Shown: one piece after another, positions 1 to 8,878 of the stretch
Layout of the letters: every line of letters begins with the position of its first letter
How positions within the stretch are numbered: position 1 is the first letter of the stretch
NCBI RefSeq assembly: GCF_002915175.1
Contig: NZ_NXEJ01000004.1
Span: forward strand, 1-64,000
Source: Agrobacterium rosae
Lineage (GTDB): Bacteria > Pseudomonadota > Alphaproteobacteria > Rhizobiales > Rhizobiaceae
Reading direction: 5' to 3'
Length of the DNA stretch: 64,000 nt
The notes under the pieces: generated by a model
Databases searched by the model: none
What the model saw: the letters and a program-made list of their open reading frames with translations, nothing else
What the model was told of the DNA's origin: nothing
Program-made: the position numbers and the translations under genes

Positions 1-19
1 TCCTTCCAAAGAGATTGAA

Positions 20-514
20 TCACACAACATCAACAAGATGAACCCCGTTTATGGGGACGCGGCCTAAGCCGAAATGTTCGATTGCATGCAGGCAAGAGAG
101 CGAATCCGTGATTTCCTCACCTGCATCGCGCATTAAATCAGCCTGCTGAAACACAATGTTCTTATGTGAAGTCGGTTGTAGAGGCCTTACGTCCAATACT
201 TCAATTTCTCTGAACGACGCGACATGCGCAACAAAACCATCGATCCTGGAGCCGACGTCGATATGGCGCACTGGATTGGCTGCATGAATGTAACCAGCAA
301 CCAGAAGATCTTGATGGAAATAGTGTCCTTTAACGATGCCCGCACTGTCAGAGAAATCTTCGAGCACCATGCGAAGTTTATCGATTTTGCCCCCTTTTTC
401 GAGCCATTCTTTCTTGTCAGCCAGGTAGCGCCTCATAAAACGATAATTGTACAGCTTGTTGGTATCTATACCGCACACTCTGGCCATTTTCCTGAGTTCT
501 CGAAGAAGGCTCAT
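20..514 (-). CDS. DUF268-like protein (methyltransferase-like fold), probably truncated
   Basis: A 164-residue product. Residues 84 to 90 (HIDVGSR) and the segment SLSCLHAIEHFGLG near the C-terminus resemble DUF268 proteins, which have a SAM-methyltransferase-like fold and often sit in surface-polysaccharide clusters. The family normally continues well past the HFGLG motif with a hydrophobic 'LKPGG' segment. Here a TGA stop comes about 14 codons after it, and the frame beyond the stop (F-N-L-F-G) stays open to the window edge. I therefore suspect a nonsense or frameshift mutation, or a sequencing error. The ATG at 514 follows an AAGGTAG ribosome site. The gene lies 44 bases after the fucosyltransferase and probably shares its transcript. 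Its biochemical function is unknown. Confidence 0.6.
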   Translation of the reverse strand: MSLLRELRKMARVCGIDTNKLYNYRFMRRYLADKKEWLEKGGKIDKLRMVLEDFSDSAGIVKGHYFHQDLLVAGYIHAANPVRHIDVGSRIDGFVAHVASFREIEVLDVRPLQPTSHKNIVFQQADLMRDAGEEITDSLSCLHAIEHFGLGRVPINGVHLVDVV

Positions 515-558
515 TTTCTACCTTTTCTGCGCAACGATGTATGTTGCTTTGGCATTAT

Positions 559-1575
559 TTAACAAGGAATTGAACGTTTGTTAAAAAGCAACTTTGAGAG
601 AAGATTTAAATTTTTTATTGACCTCCTCTTCAGACGATACTTCCAACGCGAAAAGTACTTTTCTGCTTCCAGATCGTTCATGCTTCGATCCATTTTTATA
701 ATATCCGTCGCTAGGACAGAGAGGATCGAGAACAAATTATGTTCATTCAAAACGCGTCTACGGGATTCTTCGAGGTGGGGGCGTGCAGTCTCCGCTCGAT
801 CCGATTCAATCAGATCGCGAATAATGACGATTGCATTCTCAGGATTGGCAATGTCGATTGGTGCCAACGATTCTTTTGAAAAATAATCCGTGATATTGGG
901 GCATCCATAATAGATAGGATAGGTCAAAGAAAGATACGGATCGGCCAGTTTTTCTGTCCAGTAGTCTGGATAGCAGCTATTCTCTATTGCAATATGATAT
1001 CGATAATCATTCAGAACTTCAGATTTATCTCCAAAACCGTTTATGTTCCGCCCAAATACATCAATTTCGGTCCCGAAATATGATTTGAGCTTCTGAACAA
1101 ATTCCAGTCTGGCTCTATGCCCTTCTGTTCGAGCTTTGTTGGAGGACACGACTGATATCGATTTCGTTTTCGGAGAGCTTAGTGTCTCAAAATTTCTGTA
1201 GTTCACCGGAGTCGATAAAAGATGCCCGTTATTGTCCCAAGCCCCGATATGCCAAGGAGATCCTATTTGTCCAAATGAAACGTTCCGATGTCTGGTGGTG
1301 GTATCCGTGGTGAGAATGAAGTCAAATTGATTGAGAAAATCTGGATGATACGTCTTTATGCTCGCCGGTTCTGACGCAATGAAGACGCTTCGGTTGGCAT
1401 GTATTTTCCCGACCATATCGAGCGGTATCGCGTCGAAAACAAACAGGACATCACAGTCATGAAAATCGCCTGAGAAGATGAAGTCTACGCCGTTCCAAAC
1501 TGTTATGTTATCAGGAAACTGTCGCTCCCACTGCCACTCCGAAGACGACGAAATAAATCCCGCTTTGATAAGCAT
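559..1575 (-). CDS. Family 10 glycosyltransferase (alpha-fucosyltransferase-like)
   Basis: A 338-residue cytoplasmic glycosyltransferase. The stretch from about residue 190 to 230 (IAIENSCYPDYWTEKL, then YPIYYGCPNITDYF) is the GDP-fucose-binding core of the family 10 fucosyltransferases: an N-S-x3-D-Y-x-T-E-K type motif followed by Y-x-G. The N-terminal half is variable, as expected for acceptor recognition. The two genes immediately upstream make GDP-L-fucose, which supports fucose as donor. The product is probably added to O-antigen or another surface glycan. The ATG at 1575 has an AAGGTG ribosome site. The acceptor and linkage cannot be told from sequence. Confidence 0.8.
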   Translation of the reverse strand: MLIKAGFISSSSEWQWERQFPDNITVWNGVDFIFSGDFHDCDVLFVFDAIPLDMVGKIHANRSVFIASEPASIKTYHPDFLNQFDFILTTDTTTRHRNVSFGQIGSPWHIGAWDNNGHLLSTPVNYRNFETLSSPKTKSISVVSSNKARTEGHRARLEFVQKLKSYFGTEIDVFGRNINGFGDKSEVLNDYRYHIAIENSCYPDYWTEKLADPYLSLTYPIYYGCPNITDYFSKESLAPIDIANPENAIVIIRDLIESDRAETARPHLEESRRRVLNEHNLFSILSVLATDIIKMDRSMNDLEAEKYFSRWKYRLKRRSIKNLNLLSKLLFNKRSIPC

Positions 1576-1625
1576 GAGGCACCTTCGATATAAACGACGC
1601 GTGACTTTTACGCGAGATTTGTTTG

Positions 1626-2570
1626 TTAGTTCATGAGATGGTCGACTTCAAATATTCTGTAAGTCGCCTTAACGCCTTCGGCTAAGCCAATCTCCGGCTC
1701 CCACCCCATAGCCCTCAACTTCTCCGCGCTCATCAACTTCCTAGGCGTGCCGTCCGGCTTGCTGAGATCATGCTTGATATCGCCCTCGAAACCAACAATT
1801 TCGCATATGAGTTTCGTTAGGTCGAGGATGGATATGTCTTCGCCGCTGCCGACGTTCACGTGGCTTTCGTCTGAGTAGTTTTTCATCAGGAAGACCAGCG
1901 CATCGGCGCAGTCGTCGGCGTGGAGGAATTCGCGGCGGGGGGTGCCGGTGCCCCAGATGGTCATGTCCTTGTCGCCGCGGATTTTTGCTTCATGCGCCTT
2001 GCGGATAAGTGCGGGTAGGACGTGGCTGGAGGTCAGGTCGAAGTTGTCGCCGGGGCCGTAGAGGTTCGTCGGCATGGCAGAGATGAAGTCGCATCCGTAT
2101 TGTTTGCGATAGGCCTGTGTCAGCTTGATGCCAGCGATCTTGGCGATGGCATACCATTCATTCGTGGGCTCCAGCGCGCCGGTGAGGAGGGCGTCTTCGG
2201 TGATCGGCTGGTCTGCAAATTTCGGGTAGATGCAGGATGAGCCTAGGAAGAGGAGTTTTTCCACCTCGGCGCGGTAGGAGGACTCGATGATGTTGGCTTC
2301 GATCATCAGGTTCTCATAGAGAAATTCTGCCGGGCGGGTGTCGTTGGCCAGAATGCCGCCGACTTTTGCTGCGGCCAGGAAAACGGCTTGCGGTTTGTTG
2401 TTCGCCATCCATGCGGAAACCTGCGCCTGGTTGCGCAAGTCCACCTCATCCCGACCAACCGTCAGAATGTCGCAACCCTCTTGCTGCAAGCGCCGAACGA
2501 TGGCCGAGCCGACCATACCGCGATGGCCCGCAACCCAAACCCGTTTGTCCTTGAGGTCGTAGAGGCTCAT
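1626..2570 (-). CDS. fcl: GDP-L-fucose synthase
   Basis: The bifunctional epimerase/reductase converts GDP-4-keto-6-deoxy-D-mannose to GDP-L-fucose with NADPH. It is a 314-residue extended short-chain dehydrogenase. Visible are the Rossmann glycines G-H-R-G-M-V-G (15-21), the catalytic Ser in GSSCIYPK (about 110-117) and the Y-A-I-A-K pair (Tyr140, Lys144). I chose the ATG at 2570, two codons inside a TTG that overlaps the gmd stop, because a GAAGGGCG ribosome site lies at the right distance from it. The start falls just after the gmd stop codon, so the two genes are almost certainly co-transcribed and translationally coupled. They supply donor for the family 10 transferase downstream. Confidence 0.93.
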   Translation of the reverse strand: MSLYDLKDKRVWVAGHRGMVGSAIVRRLQQEGCDILTVGRDEVDLRNQAQVSAWMANNKPQAVFLAAAKVGGILANDTRPAEFLYENLMIEANIIESSYRAEVEKLLFLGSSCIYPKFADQPITEDALLTGALEPTNEWYAIAKIAGIKLTQAYRKQYGCDFISAMPTNLYGPGDNFDLTSSHVLPALIRKAHEAKIRGDKDMTIWGTGTPRREFLHADDCADALVFLMKNYSDESHVNVGSGEDISILDLTKLICEIVGFEGDIKHDLSKPDGTPRKLMSAEKLRAMGWEPEIGLAEGVKATYRIFEVDHLMN

Positions 2571-2572
2571 GT

Positions 2573-3643
<1,071 letters not shown>

Positions 3644-3822
3644 TCAATCCGCTTTCTTCTATCGCACTATGCGGCCTCAAGCGCTTTGCGCTCCATTGGC
3701 CCTGGGTGCTGCTCTTTTAAGCGCACGTTATTTGCTTGTGCGATATCTCAAGTCGAGTGCAAAATAAACATCAGATTTTAAAAGGTGTTTGTACCTACAG
3801 CGAATCTATGCGCCTTTTCGAC

Positions 3823-4605
3823 TCATTTCGTTTGTCGTGATTTGGCAAATCTCTGTTTCTGTCTGCCGGCAATGAACTTGTCCATGAGCAGCCGGTATTG
3901 CTTTGCGAGGCCGTAATACCAGCGCCTCTTATGGGTGTTGCGCCGCTGTCCAGGGCCTGCAACAATCTGGCTTGCTGCGTCCGTGGTGGTAACGGGTGCC
4001 GGCCAGAACGAATATCCATGTCCGGCGCGGGTCAGCCAGTAGCGGAAGTAATTATCCACAGGCGCAAAAATCTCGTCGTGTTCTTCAATGAAAAGCCGTG
4101 CGCCCTCGCGTGACCAGACGATGGCACTTGTCGTCATCGGGAAGTAATGGGCGGCGACCATTTGGCACGCGTGGCCATCGATTCTGTAGTCGGCGATGGG
4201 CGTGGCGATCTTCAGCTTGTTGTTGCCAATGTTGATCAAACGCCATTCCGGATCAACGGCTTCCAGCTCCGGCAATGCCTGTTCCAGCAGCGCGACTGGG
4301 TTGCAGAGCGGTAGAGCGTCGTCTTCCAGAACAAGCGCATAGTTGTCCTGCGATTGGAGAAACTGTTTTGCCACCTTGAGGTGGCTGTAATAACAGCCGA
4401 TTTCGCCACCGACGAGGCTGCGGCCCATATATCGCTCAGCGCGGTCGGCATTGTAGTCGCTGACCGTGGACAGATCGAGTGGACGGCCATCGACTGCGGA
4501 TACGCGCTCGAACGCAATGCCGAATGCGGCGAGTTTGTCGCTTATCGATGCAAGGCGGTCATGGCTGCCATCGAGATTGATGACGAAAATTCCAAGAGAT
4601 TGCAT
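3823..4605 (-). CDS. Family 25 glycosyltransferase (LPS biosynthesis)
   Basis: The mature start MQSLGIFVINLD followed by S-x-D-R is the typical beginning of family 25 transferases, which often transfer galactose or glucose in LPS core or O-antigen. The central VLEDDALP is the metal-binding D-x-D-like motif of the family. I take the ATG at 4605, giving 260 residues. The reading frame extends further upstream to a TTG at 4689, but those residues do not look like the family. The gene is divergent from the family 4 transferase at 4848. The C-terminus is strongly basic, which suggests peripheral membrane association. Donor and acceptor are unknown. Confidence 0.82.
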   Translation of the reverse strand: MQSLGIFVINLDGSHDRLASISDKLAAFGIAFERVSAVDGRPLDLSTVSDYNADRAERYMGRSLVGGEIGCYYSHLKVAKQFLQSQDNYALVLEDDALPLCNPVALLEQALPELEAVDPEWRLINIGNNKLKIATPIADYRIDGHACQMVAAHYFPMTTSAIVWSREGARLFIEEHDEIFAPVDNYFRYWLTRAGHGYSFWPAPVTTTDAASQIVAGPGQRRNTHKRRWYYGLAKQYRLLMDKFIAGRQKQRFAKSRQTK

Positions 4606-4847
4606 GTCTGGCTTTATGTCCTGTCTTGTCCGATATGCGAACGTGATGTCACCATCTTCCCAATATCCCGGCAAAGCCGTCCAGAACAAGCGGTTTCATG
4701 CGGCGACAATAGAGGGTGCGAGAATTCAGGAATGCACTCCTTTCCACTTGCACCGATGCGGTAACCAGAACATAAAGACCGCAATGCCTGCAAATGCTGG
4801 TTTGCGGTGGATAGAGTTGCCAAAGGCGAAGTTCAGGATAAAGACGT

Positions 4848-5870
4848 ATGCGGGTTCATCAGTATATTTTCGGCAAAGACGGCGGCGCGGAAAAGTTCTT
4901 CGTGCATCTCGTTGGTGCTCTGGCCCGGCGTGGCGTGGAGCAGACGGCGGTCATGCGTTGGAACCGCCGTTGGCGCGAAGATGTCGAAGTTCATGCCAAA
5001 GTCATCCAGAGCAACTTTCGTAACCTATCGATCGATCGCATTCTGCTTCCAATGAAGGTCTTGTCGATTGCCAAGCGTGATAAGGCGGATGCGATCATCT
5101 CATGGTCGACACGTGGTGCGCGTTTGATGCCGGATTACAAGGGCGGCATCAAGCTGTCTCGGCTTGGCGACTACCCCACGCATCTCGGCTATTTCAAGAA
5201 CACGGATATTCTGGTGTGCAACACGCCGGGTATTGGCGATCATGTGCGCAAACTCGGCTGGACGCGCGGTGTGGAGGTAATCTCCAACTTCACCGATACC
5301 ACAACGGTAGCACCTATATCACGGGCGTCCGTCAATACGCCTGAGGGTGTGCCGCTCGTCGTGACCATGGGACGTTTCGTCAAGCGCAAGCGTTTCCATC
5401 TTCTCATTGAGGCGGTAGCGGCTGTGCCTGATGCTTATCTCTGGATTGTCGGTGATGGCGAGGAGCGCGAAGCGCTAGAGGCCGTCACCCGTGAGCACAA
5501 GATGGAGGAAAGAGTACGTTTCCTCGGCTGGCAAAAGGATACGAGACCTTACGTTGCTGCGGCCGATATTTTCGTCATGCCTTCCAGTCACGAGCCGCTT
5601 GGCAATGTGATCTTTGAAGCATGGGCGCAAAACCGTGCTGTTATCTCGTCGCGTTCGGAAGGGCCTTCGTGGTTCATGCGTGACGGTGAAAACGGACTGC
5701 TCGTCGATATCGACGATGTTGCCGGATATACCCGCGCCATAAACCAGCTGATCGCCGACCCTGCTCTCGCAGCACGTCTCGGCGAGAACGGTCGTGCCAC
5801 GCTGGTCGGTCAGTTCTCTGAAGAGGCCGTGGCCAACGCCTACATCGATCTGTTCAAGCGGAAGCCGTAA
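4848..5870 (+). CDS. Family 4 (GT-B) glycosyltransferase
   Basis: A 340-residue GT-B transferase. The C-terminal half contains the nucleotide-sugar-binding landmarks GRFVKRKRFHLLIEA, the IVGDGEERE turn and E-P-L-G-N-V-I-F-E-A-W-A (about 245-256), a form of the E-x7-E motif of retaining family 4 enzymes. The N-terminus MRVHQYIFGKDGGAE gives the glycine-rich acceptor-side loop. It is the only plus-strand glycosyltransferase in this block and is divergent from the family 25 gene. Its last 17 bases overlap the 3' end of the convergent LpcC-like gene. The sugar it transfers is not predictable, but LPS core or O-antigen assembly is the likely setting. Confidence 0.85.
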   Translation: MRVHQYIFGKDGGAEKFFVHLVGALARRGVEQTAVMRWNRRWREDVEVHAKVIQSNFRNLSIDRILLPMKVLSIAKRDKADAIISWSTRGARLMPDYKGGIKLSRLGDYPTHLGYFKNTDILVCNTPGIGDHVRKLGWTRGVEVISNFTDTTTVAPISRASVNTPEGVPLVVTMGRFVKRKRFHLLIEAVAAVPDAYLWIVGDGEEREALEAVTREHKMEERVRFLGWQKDTRPYVAAADIFVMPSSHEPLGNVIFEAWAQNRAVISSRSEGPSWFMRDGENGLLVDIDDVAGYTRAINQLIADPALAARLGENGRATLVGQFSEEAVANAYIDLFKRKP

Positions 5871-6915
5871 GCGCCGCGTAGACCTTACCGATATTGTCGG
5901 CTTCACCGTTTATGGTGAAGTTTTCCGTGACATGTGAGCGAGCAAGACCGCTCGCATGATCGCGTTTCGCCGCGTCTTCCATCCACATCGCAACGGTGCG
6001 AACCATGGCATCCAGGTCGTCCCGGCTGATAATTTCACCGGTCTGAGGCTCTGCAATTAATTCCGGAAACGCGCCGACATCAGTGGCGACGACCGGCACG
6101 CCGGTTGCCATGGCCTCGAGTGGCGTCAGGCCAAAGCCTTCCCAACGTTGCGGGGCGACGAACAAGTCGAGGGTGCGGTACCAGTCGTTGATATCGGTAT
6201 GTTCACCAACGAAAAGAATGCGGTTCGCAAGTCCTGCGGCGCGAACTTTGTCTTTCAGGCCGTTCTCAAACTCCACATGCGGACCGGTGGCGCGTCCTGC
6301 AATGATGGCAGACCATTCGGGTCGTTGCGGCAACACGGCAATCATGGTGTCGACAAACAGGTCGGTACCTTTCTGGTGGCGCACCCGGCCGAAGCAACCA
6401 GCATATTTTTGATGCACATCCAGACCAAGAAGCCGTCTCGACGCGGCCTTATCGACGGCAGGCGAAAAGCGTTCCGTATCGATGCCATGCATGATGACGG
6501 TGCTCGGCACCTCCAGATAGGTTGCCGTCTTGCCGTTGGTGGCGATAACCGCATCCATTCGGGAAATCAGGAACTTGGTCCAGCCGCTATGCTTGCGTTG
6601 CGACGCTGAGGTGAACACCAGTTTCAGCTTCATGCGCAAGATATCACGCATGACGATGCCCGGTAGCATCTCGATATTGCGCCGCGCATGCCACACGCGC
6701 GGCTTATGATTTGGCCCCAATTTCCACAGCTGCCACAAATCGCGAAAGCGAACATGTGGCAGGCTGTCGGGCAAACCCGGTCCGATGGCCGCCACATCTT
6801 GCCCCTGCCTGTTTTGCACGGGCAGAAGCTGAATAATGGTCGATGTTACGCCGGAAAGCCTGCGCTTGAAATTTGGCGCAAGCACCCGGACGTTAGCCAA
6901 GTCAATGTAAGGCAA
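5854..6915 (-). CDS. lpcC: LPS core mannosyltransferase, LpcC-like family 4 glycosyltransferase
   Basis: Resembles rhizobial LpcC, which adds mannose to Kdo in the LPS inner core. Evidence is the N-terminal block VLAPNFKRRLSGVTSTI, the central GRVRHQKGTD and the C-terminal E-G-F-G-L-T-P-L-E-A-M-A motif (E-x7-E). I chose a TTG at 6915, giving 353 residues, because this puts the conserved block near the N-terminus. The frame runs on to 6999 but would then overlap greA. No strong ribosome site is visible, so the start is uncertain. The 3' end overlaps the convergent transferase by 17 bases. The next gene upstream is greA. Confidence 0.82.
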   Translation of the reverse strand: MPYIDLANVRVLAPNFKRRLSGVTSTIIQLLPVQNRQGQDVAAIGPGLPDSLPHVRFRDLWQLWKLGPNHKPRVWHARRNIEMLPGIVMRDILRMKLKLVFTSASQRKHSGWTKFLISRMDAVIATNGKTATYLEVPSTVIMHGIDTERFSPAVDKAASRRLLGLDVHQKYAGCFGRVRHQKGTDLFVDTMIAVLPQRPEWSAIIAGRATGPHVEFENGLKDKVRAAGLANRILFVGEHTDINDWYRTLDLFVAPQRWEGFGLTPLEAMATGVPVVATDVGAFPELIAEPQTGEIISRDDLDAMVRTVAMWMEDAAKRDHASGLARSHVTENFTINGEADNIGKVYAALTASA

Positions 6916-6946
6916 AATCGGATTCTCGGGGGAAGGGAGCTTTCGA

Positions 6947-7423
6947 TCAGCCCCAGTTGATGGAGAGGATTTCGTAGCCGCGTGAGCCGCCAGGTGCATG
7001 CACCTCGATGCTGTCGCCCACTTCCTTGCCGATCAGCGCACGCGCGATAGGCGAGGAGATGGAGATACGGCCCTGCTTCACGTCGGCTTCCTGATCGCCA
7101 ACGATCTGATAGGTCTTCTGCTCGTTGGAATCCTCATCCACAAGCTTGATCGTGGCACCGAATTTGATTGTCGTGCCGGACATTTTCGAGAGGTCGATGA
7201 CCTCGGCACGCGCCGTCAGATCTTCAAGCTCGGCAACGCGGCCTTCATTGTGGCTCTGCGCTTCCTTGGCGGCATGGTACTCGGCATTTTCGGACAGGTC
7301 GCCATGGGCGCGCGCCTCGGCAATTGCCTCGATGATCCGAGGGCGTTCTTCCTGCTGACGAAAGCGCAGTTCTTCCTGCAACTTGACGAACCCACCCTGA
7401 GTCATTGGTACTTTTTCTACCAT
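6947..7423 (-). CDS. greA: Transcription elongation factor GreA
   Basis: GreA rescues backtracked RNA polymerase by stimulating transcript cleavage through the secondary channel. The 158-residue product has the N-terminal coiled-coil with [14 protein letters not shown], whose acidic tip residues (D and E) reach the active site, and a C-terminal FKBP-like domain ending in SRGYEILSI. The ATG at 7423 follows GAAGGAAGAAAA, a strong ribosome site. The frame remains open 73 codons further upstream, but those residues are not GreA-like. The gene is divergent from the LexA-controlled radical SAM gene, and the region between them holds both promoters. Confidence 0.97.
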   Translation of the reverse strand: MVEKVPMTQGGFVKLQEELRFRQQEERPRIIEAIAEARAHGDLSENAEYHAAKEAQSHNEGRVAELEDLTARAEVIDLSKMSGTTIKFGATIKLVDEDSNEQKTYQIVGDQEADVKQGRISISSPIARALIGKEVGDSIEVHAPGGSRGYEILSINWG

Positions 7424-7625
7424 TTTTTCTTCCTTCGCATTCAACCCGCGGCACCCGCAGACACAAAAAGAAACAGGTTCCGGAGCAAAACTACGGAACC
7501 ATGTCAAAATCACAATTTGAACGACTATATCAGAAGACCGCCACCAATTGCCAGATAATTTGAAATCGTCATTCCCGTGTAAAAATCCTTGACGTGATTT
7601 GCGCAGAGATTGACAGTTTTTGCAA

Positions 7626-7640
7626 GAACATATAGTGAAC
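7626..7640 (+). promoter_or_regulatory. LexA (SOS) box, GAAC-N7-GAAC
   Basis: GAAC ATATAGT GAAC is an exact match, read on the other strand, to GTTC-N7-GTTC, the direct-repeat LexA box known in alphaproteobacteria including Rhizobium. It ends five bases before the ATG of the radical SAM gene, so bound LexA would block the promoter or initiation. It implies DNA-damage induction of the two-gene operon downstream. Confidence 0.85.
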
Positions 7641-7645
7641 ATACT

Positions 7646-8878
7646 ATGAAAAAGTCTATAAAAGAGCGTCTGGCAGTTCTCTCCGATGCGGCAAAGTATG
7701 ACGCGTCATGCGCCTCTAGCGGCACGACGAAGCGCAATTCATCCACATCGGGAGGGCTGGGCTCGACCGAAGGGTCGGGCATTTGCCATGCCTATGCGCC
7801 GGATGGACGCTGCATTTCGCTGCTGAAGATTCTGCTCACCAACTTCTGCATTTATGACTGCGCTTATTGCATCAATCGCTCCTCCAGCAATGTCGAGCGG
7901 GCGCGTTTTACCGTGGAAGAGGTTGTGTGGCTGACGCTGGAATTTTATCGCCGCAATTATATCGAAGGCCTGTTTCTGTCATCCGGCATCATTCGCTCGT
8001 CCGATCACACGATGGAAGAACTGGTGCGGGTGGCGAGAGAGTTGCGGGTGACCCATGGTTTCCGCGGCTATATCCATCTCAAATCGATTCCCGAAGCATC
8101 CGCTCGTCTGGTGGAAGAGGCAGGGCTTTATGCTGACCGCCTATCGATAAATATAGAACTGCCGACGGATAGCGGTATCGGCCAGTTTGCGCCCGAGAAG
8201 CACCCCATCAATATCCGCAAATCGATGGCCGATATTCGTCTGAAAATAGAAGAGGCGGGCGAGCCGACGTTGCAGACGAAACGCGTCAGAAAGTTTGCGC
8301 CTGCGGGACAAAGTACCCAGATGATCGTCGGTGCCGATGGTGCCAATGATACGACCATCCTGTCCACAAGCGCGCGTCTTTACGGCAGCTACGGTTTGCG
8401 GCGGGTATATTACTCAGCGTTCAGCCCGATCCCGGATTCGTCAAAAAATCTACCGCTCATCAAACCGCCTTTGATGCGCGAACATCGCCTGTATCAGGCC
8501 GATTGGCTCTATAGATTCTATGGTTTCGATATCGATGAAATCGCTTCCACGCAGAAGGATGGCATGCTGGATCTCGATATTGACCCGAAGCTGGCATGGG
8601 CACTGGCAAACCGTCAGCAGTTTCCTGTCGATGTCAACAAGGCGGATCGCGAGACGTTGCTGCGCGTGCCAGGCTTTGGCACGAAGACGGTGAAATCCAT
8701 TCTCTCGTCGCGCCGTTTCAGGCAATTGCGGTTGGAAGATATCGCCCGTTTTGGCGTGTCGCTGAAGAAGGTGAAAGCCTTCGTGGTAGCTGGAGGGTGG
8801 TCGCCGGGGAAGTTGACGGAGCGACCTGATTTGCGCGACATGTTTGCGCCGCAGCCCGAACAATTGTCGTTGCTGTAA
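7646..8878 (+). CDS. Putative DNA modification/repair radical SAM protein
   Basis: A 410-residue protein with the radical SAM cluster motif C68-x3-C72-x2-C75 ([10 protein letters not shown]). Near the C-terminus is a helix-hairpin-helix ([23 protein letters not shown]), a non-specific DNA-binding element. This domain order defines a family annotated as putative DNA modification/repair radical SAM proteins. The family is almost always beside a DUF4130/UdgX partner, as here; its reaction is unknown. I chose the ATG at 7646, where the family sequence [20 protein letters not shown] begins. The LexA box sits directly in front. The stop overlaps the next start (TAATG), so the two are translationally coupled. 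Confidence 0.9.
   Translation: MKKSIKERLAVLSDAAKYDASCASSGTTKRNSSTSGGLGSTEGSGICHAYAPDGRCISLLKILLTNFCIYDCAYCINRSSSNVERARFTVEEVVWLTLEFYRRNYIEGLFLSSGIIRSSDHTMEELVRVARELRVTHGFRGYIHLKSIPEASARLVEEAGLYADRLSINIELPTDSGIGQFAPEKHPINIRKSMADIRLKIEEAGEPTLQTKRVRKFAPAGQSTQMIVGADGANDTTILSTSARLYGSYGLRRVYYSAFSPIPDSSKNLPLIKPPLMREHRLYQADWLYRFYGFDIDEIASTQKDGMLDLDIDPKLAWALANRQQFPVDVNKADRETLLRVPGFGTKTVKSILSSRRFRQLRLEDIARFGVSLKKVKAFVVAGGWSPGKLTERPDLRDMFAPQPEQLSLL

Noticed and set aside
20-22. TGA in the DUF268-like gene as a selenocysteine codon
   Set aside because: No hairpin of the required kind follows it and the position is not a catalytic cysteine in the family. Truncation is simpler.
7424-7642. N-terminal extension of greA to 231 residues
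   Set aside because: The added 73 residues do not resemble GreA, and a strong ribosome site sits just before the inner ATG. The extension would also run through the divergent SOS promoter.
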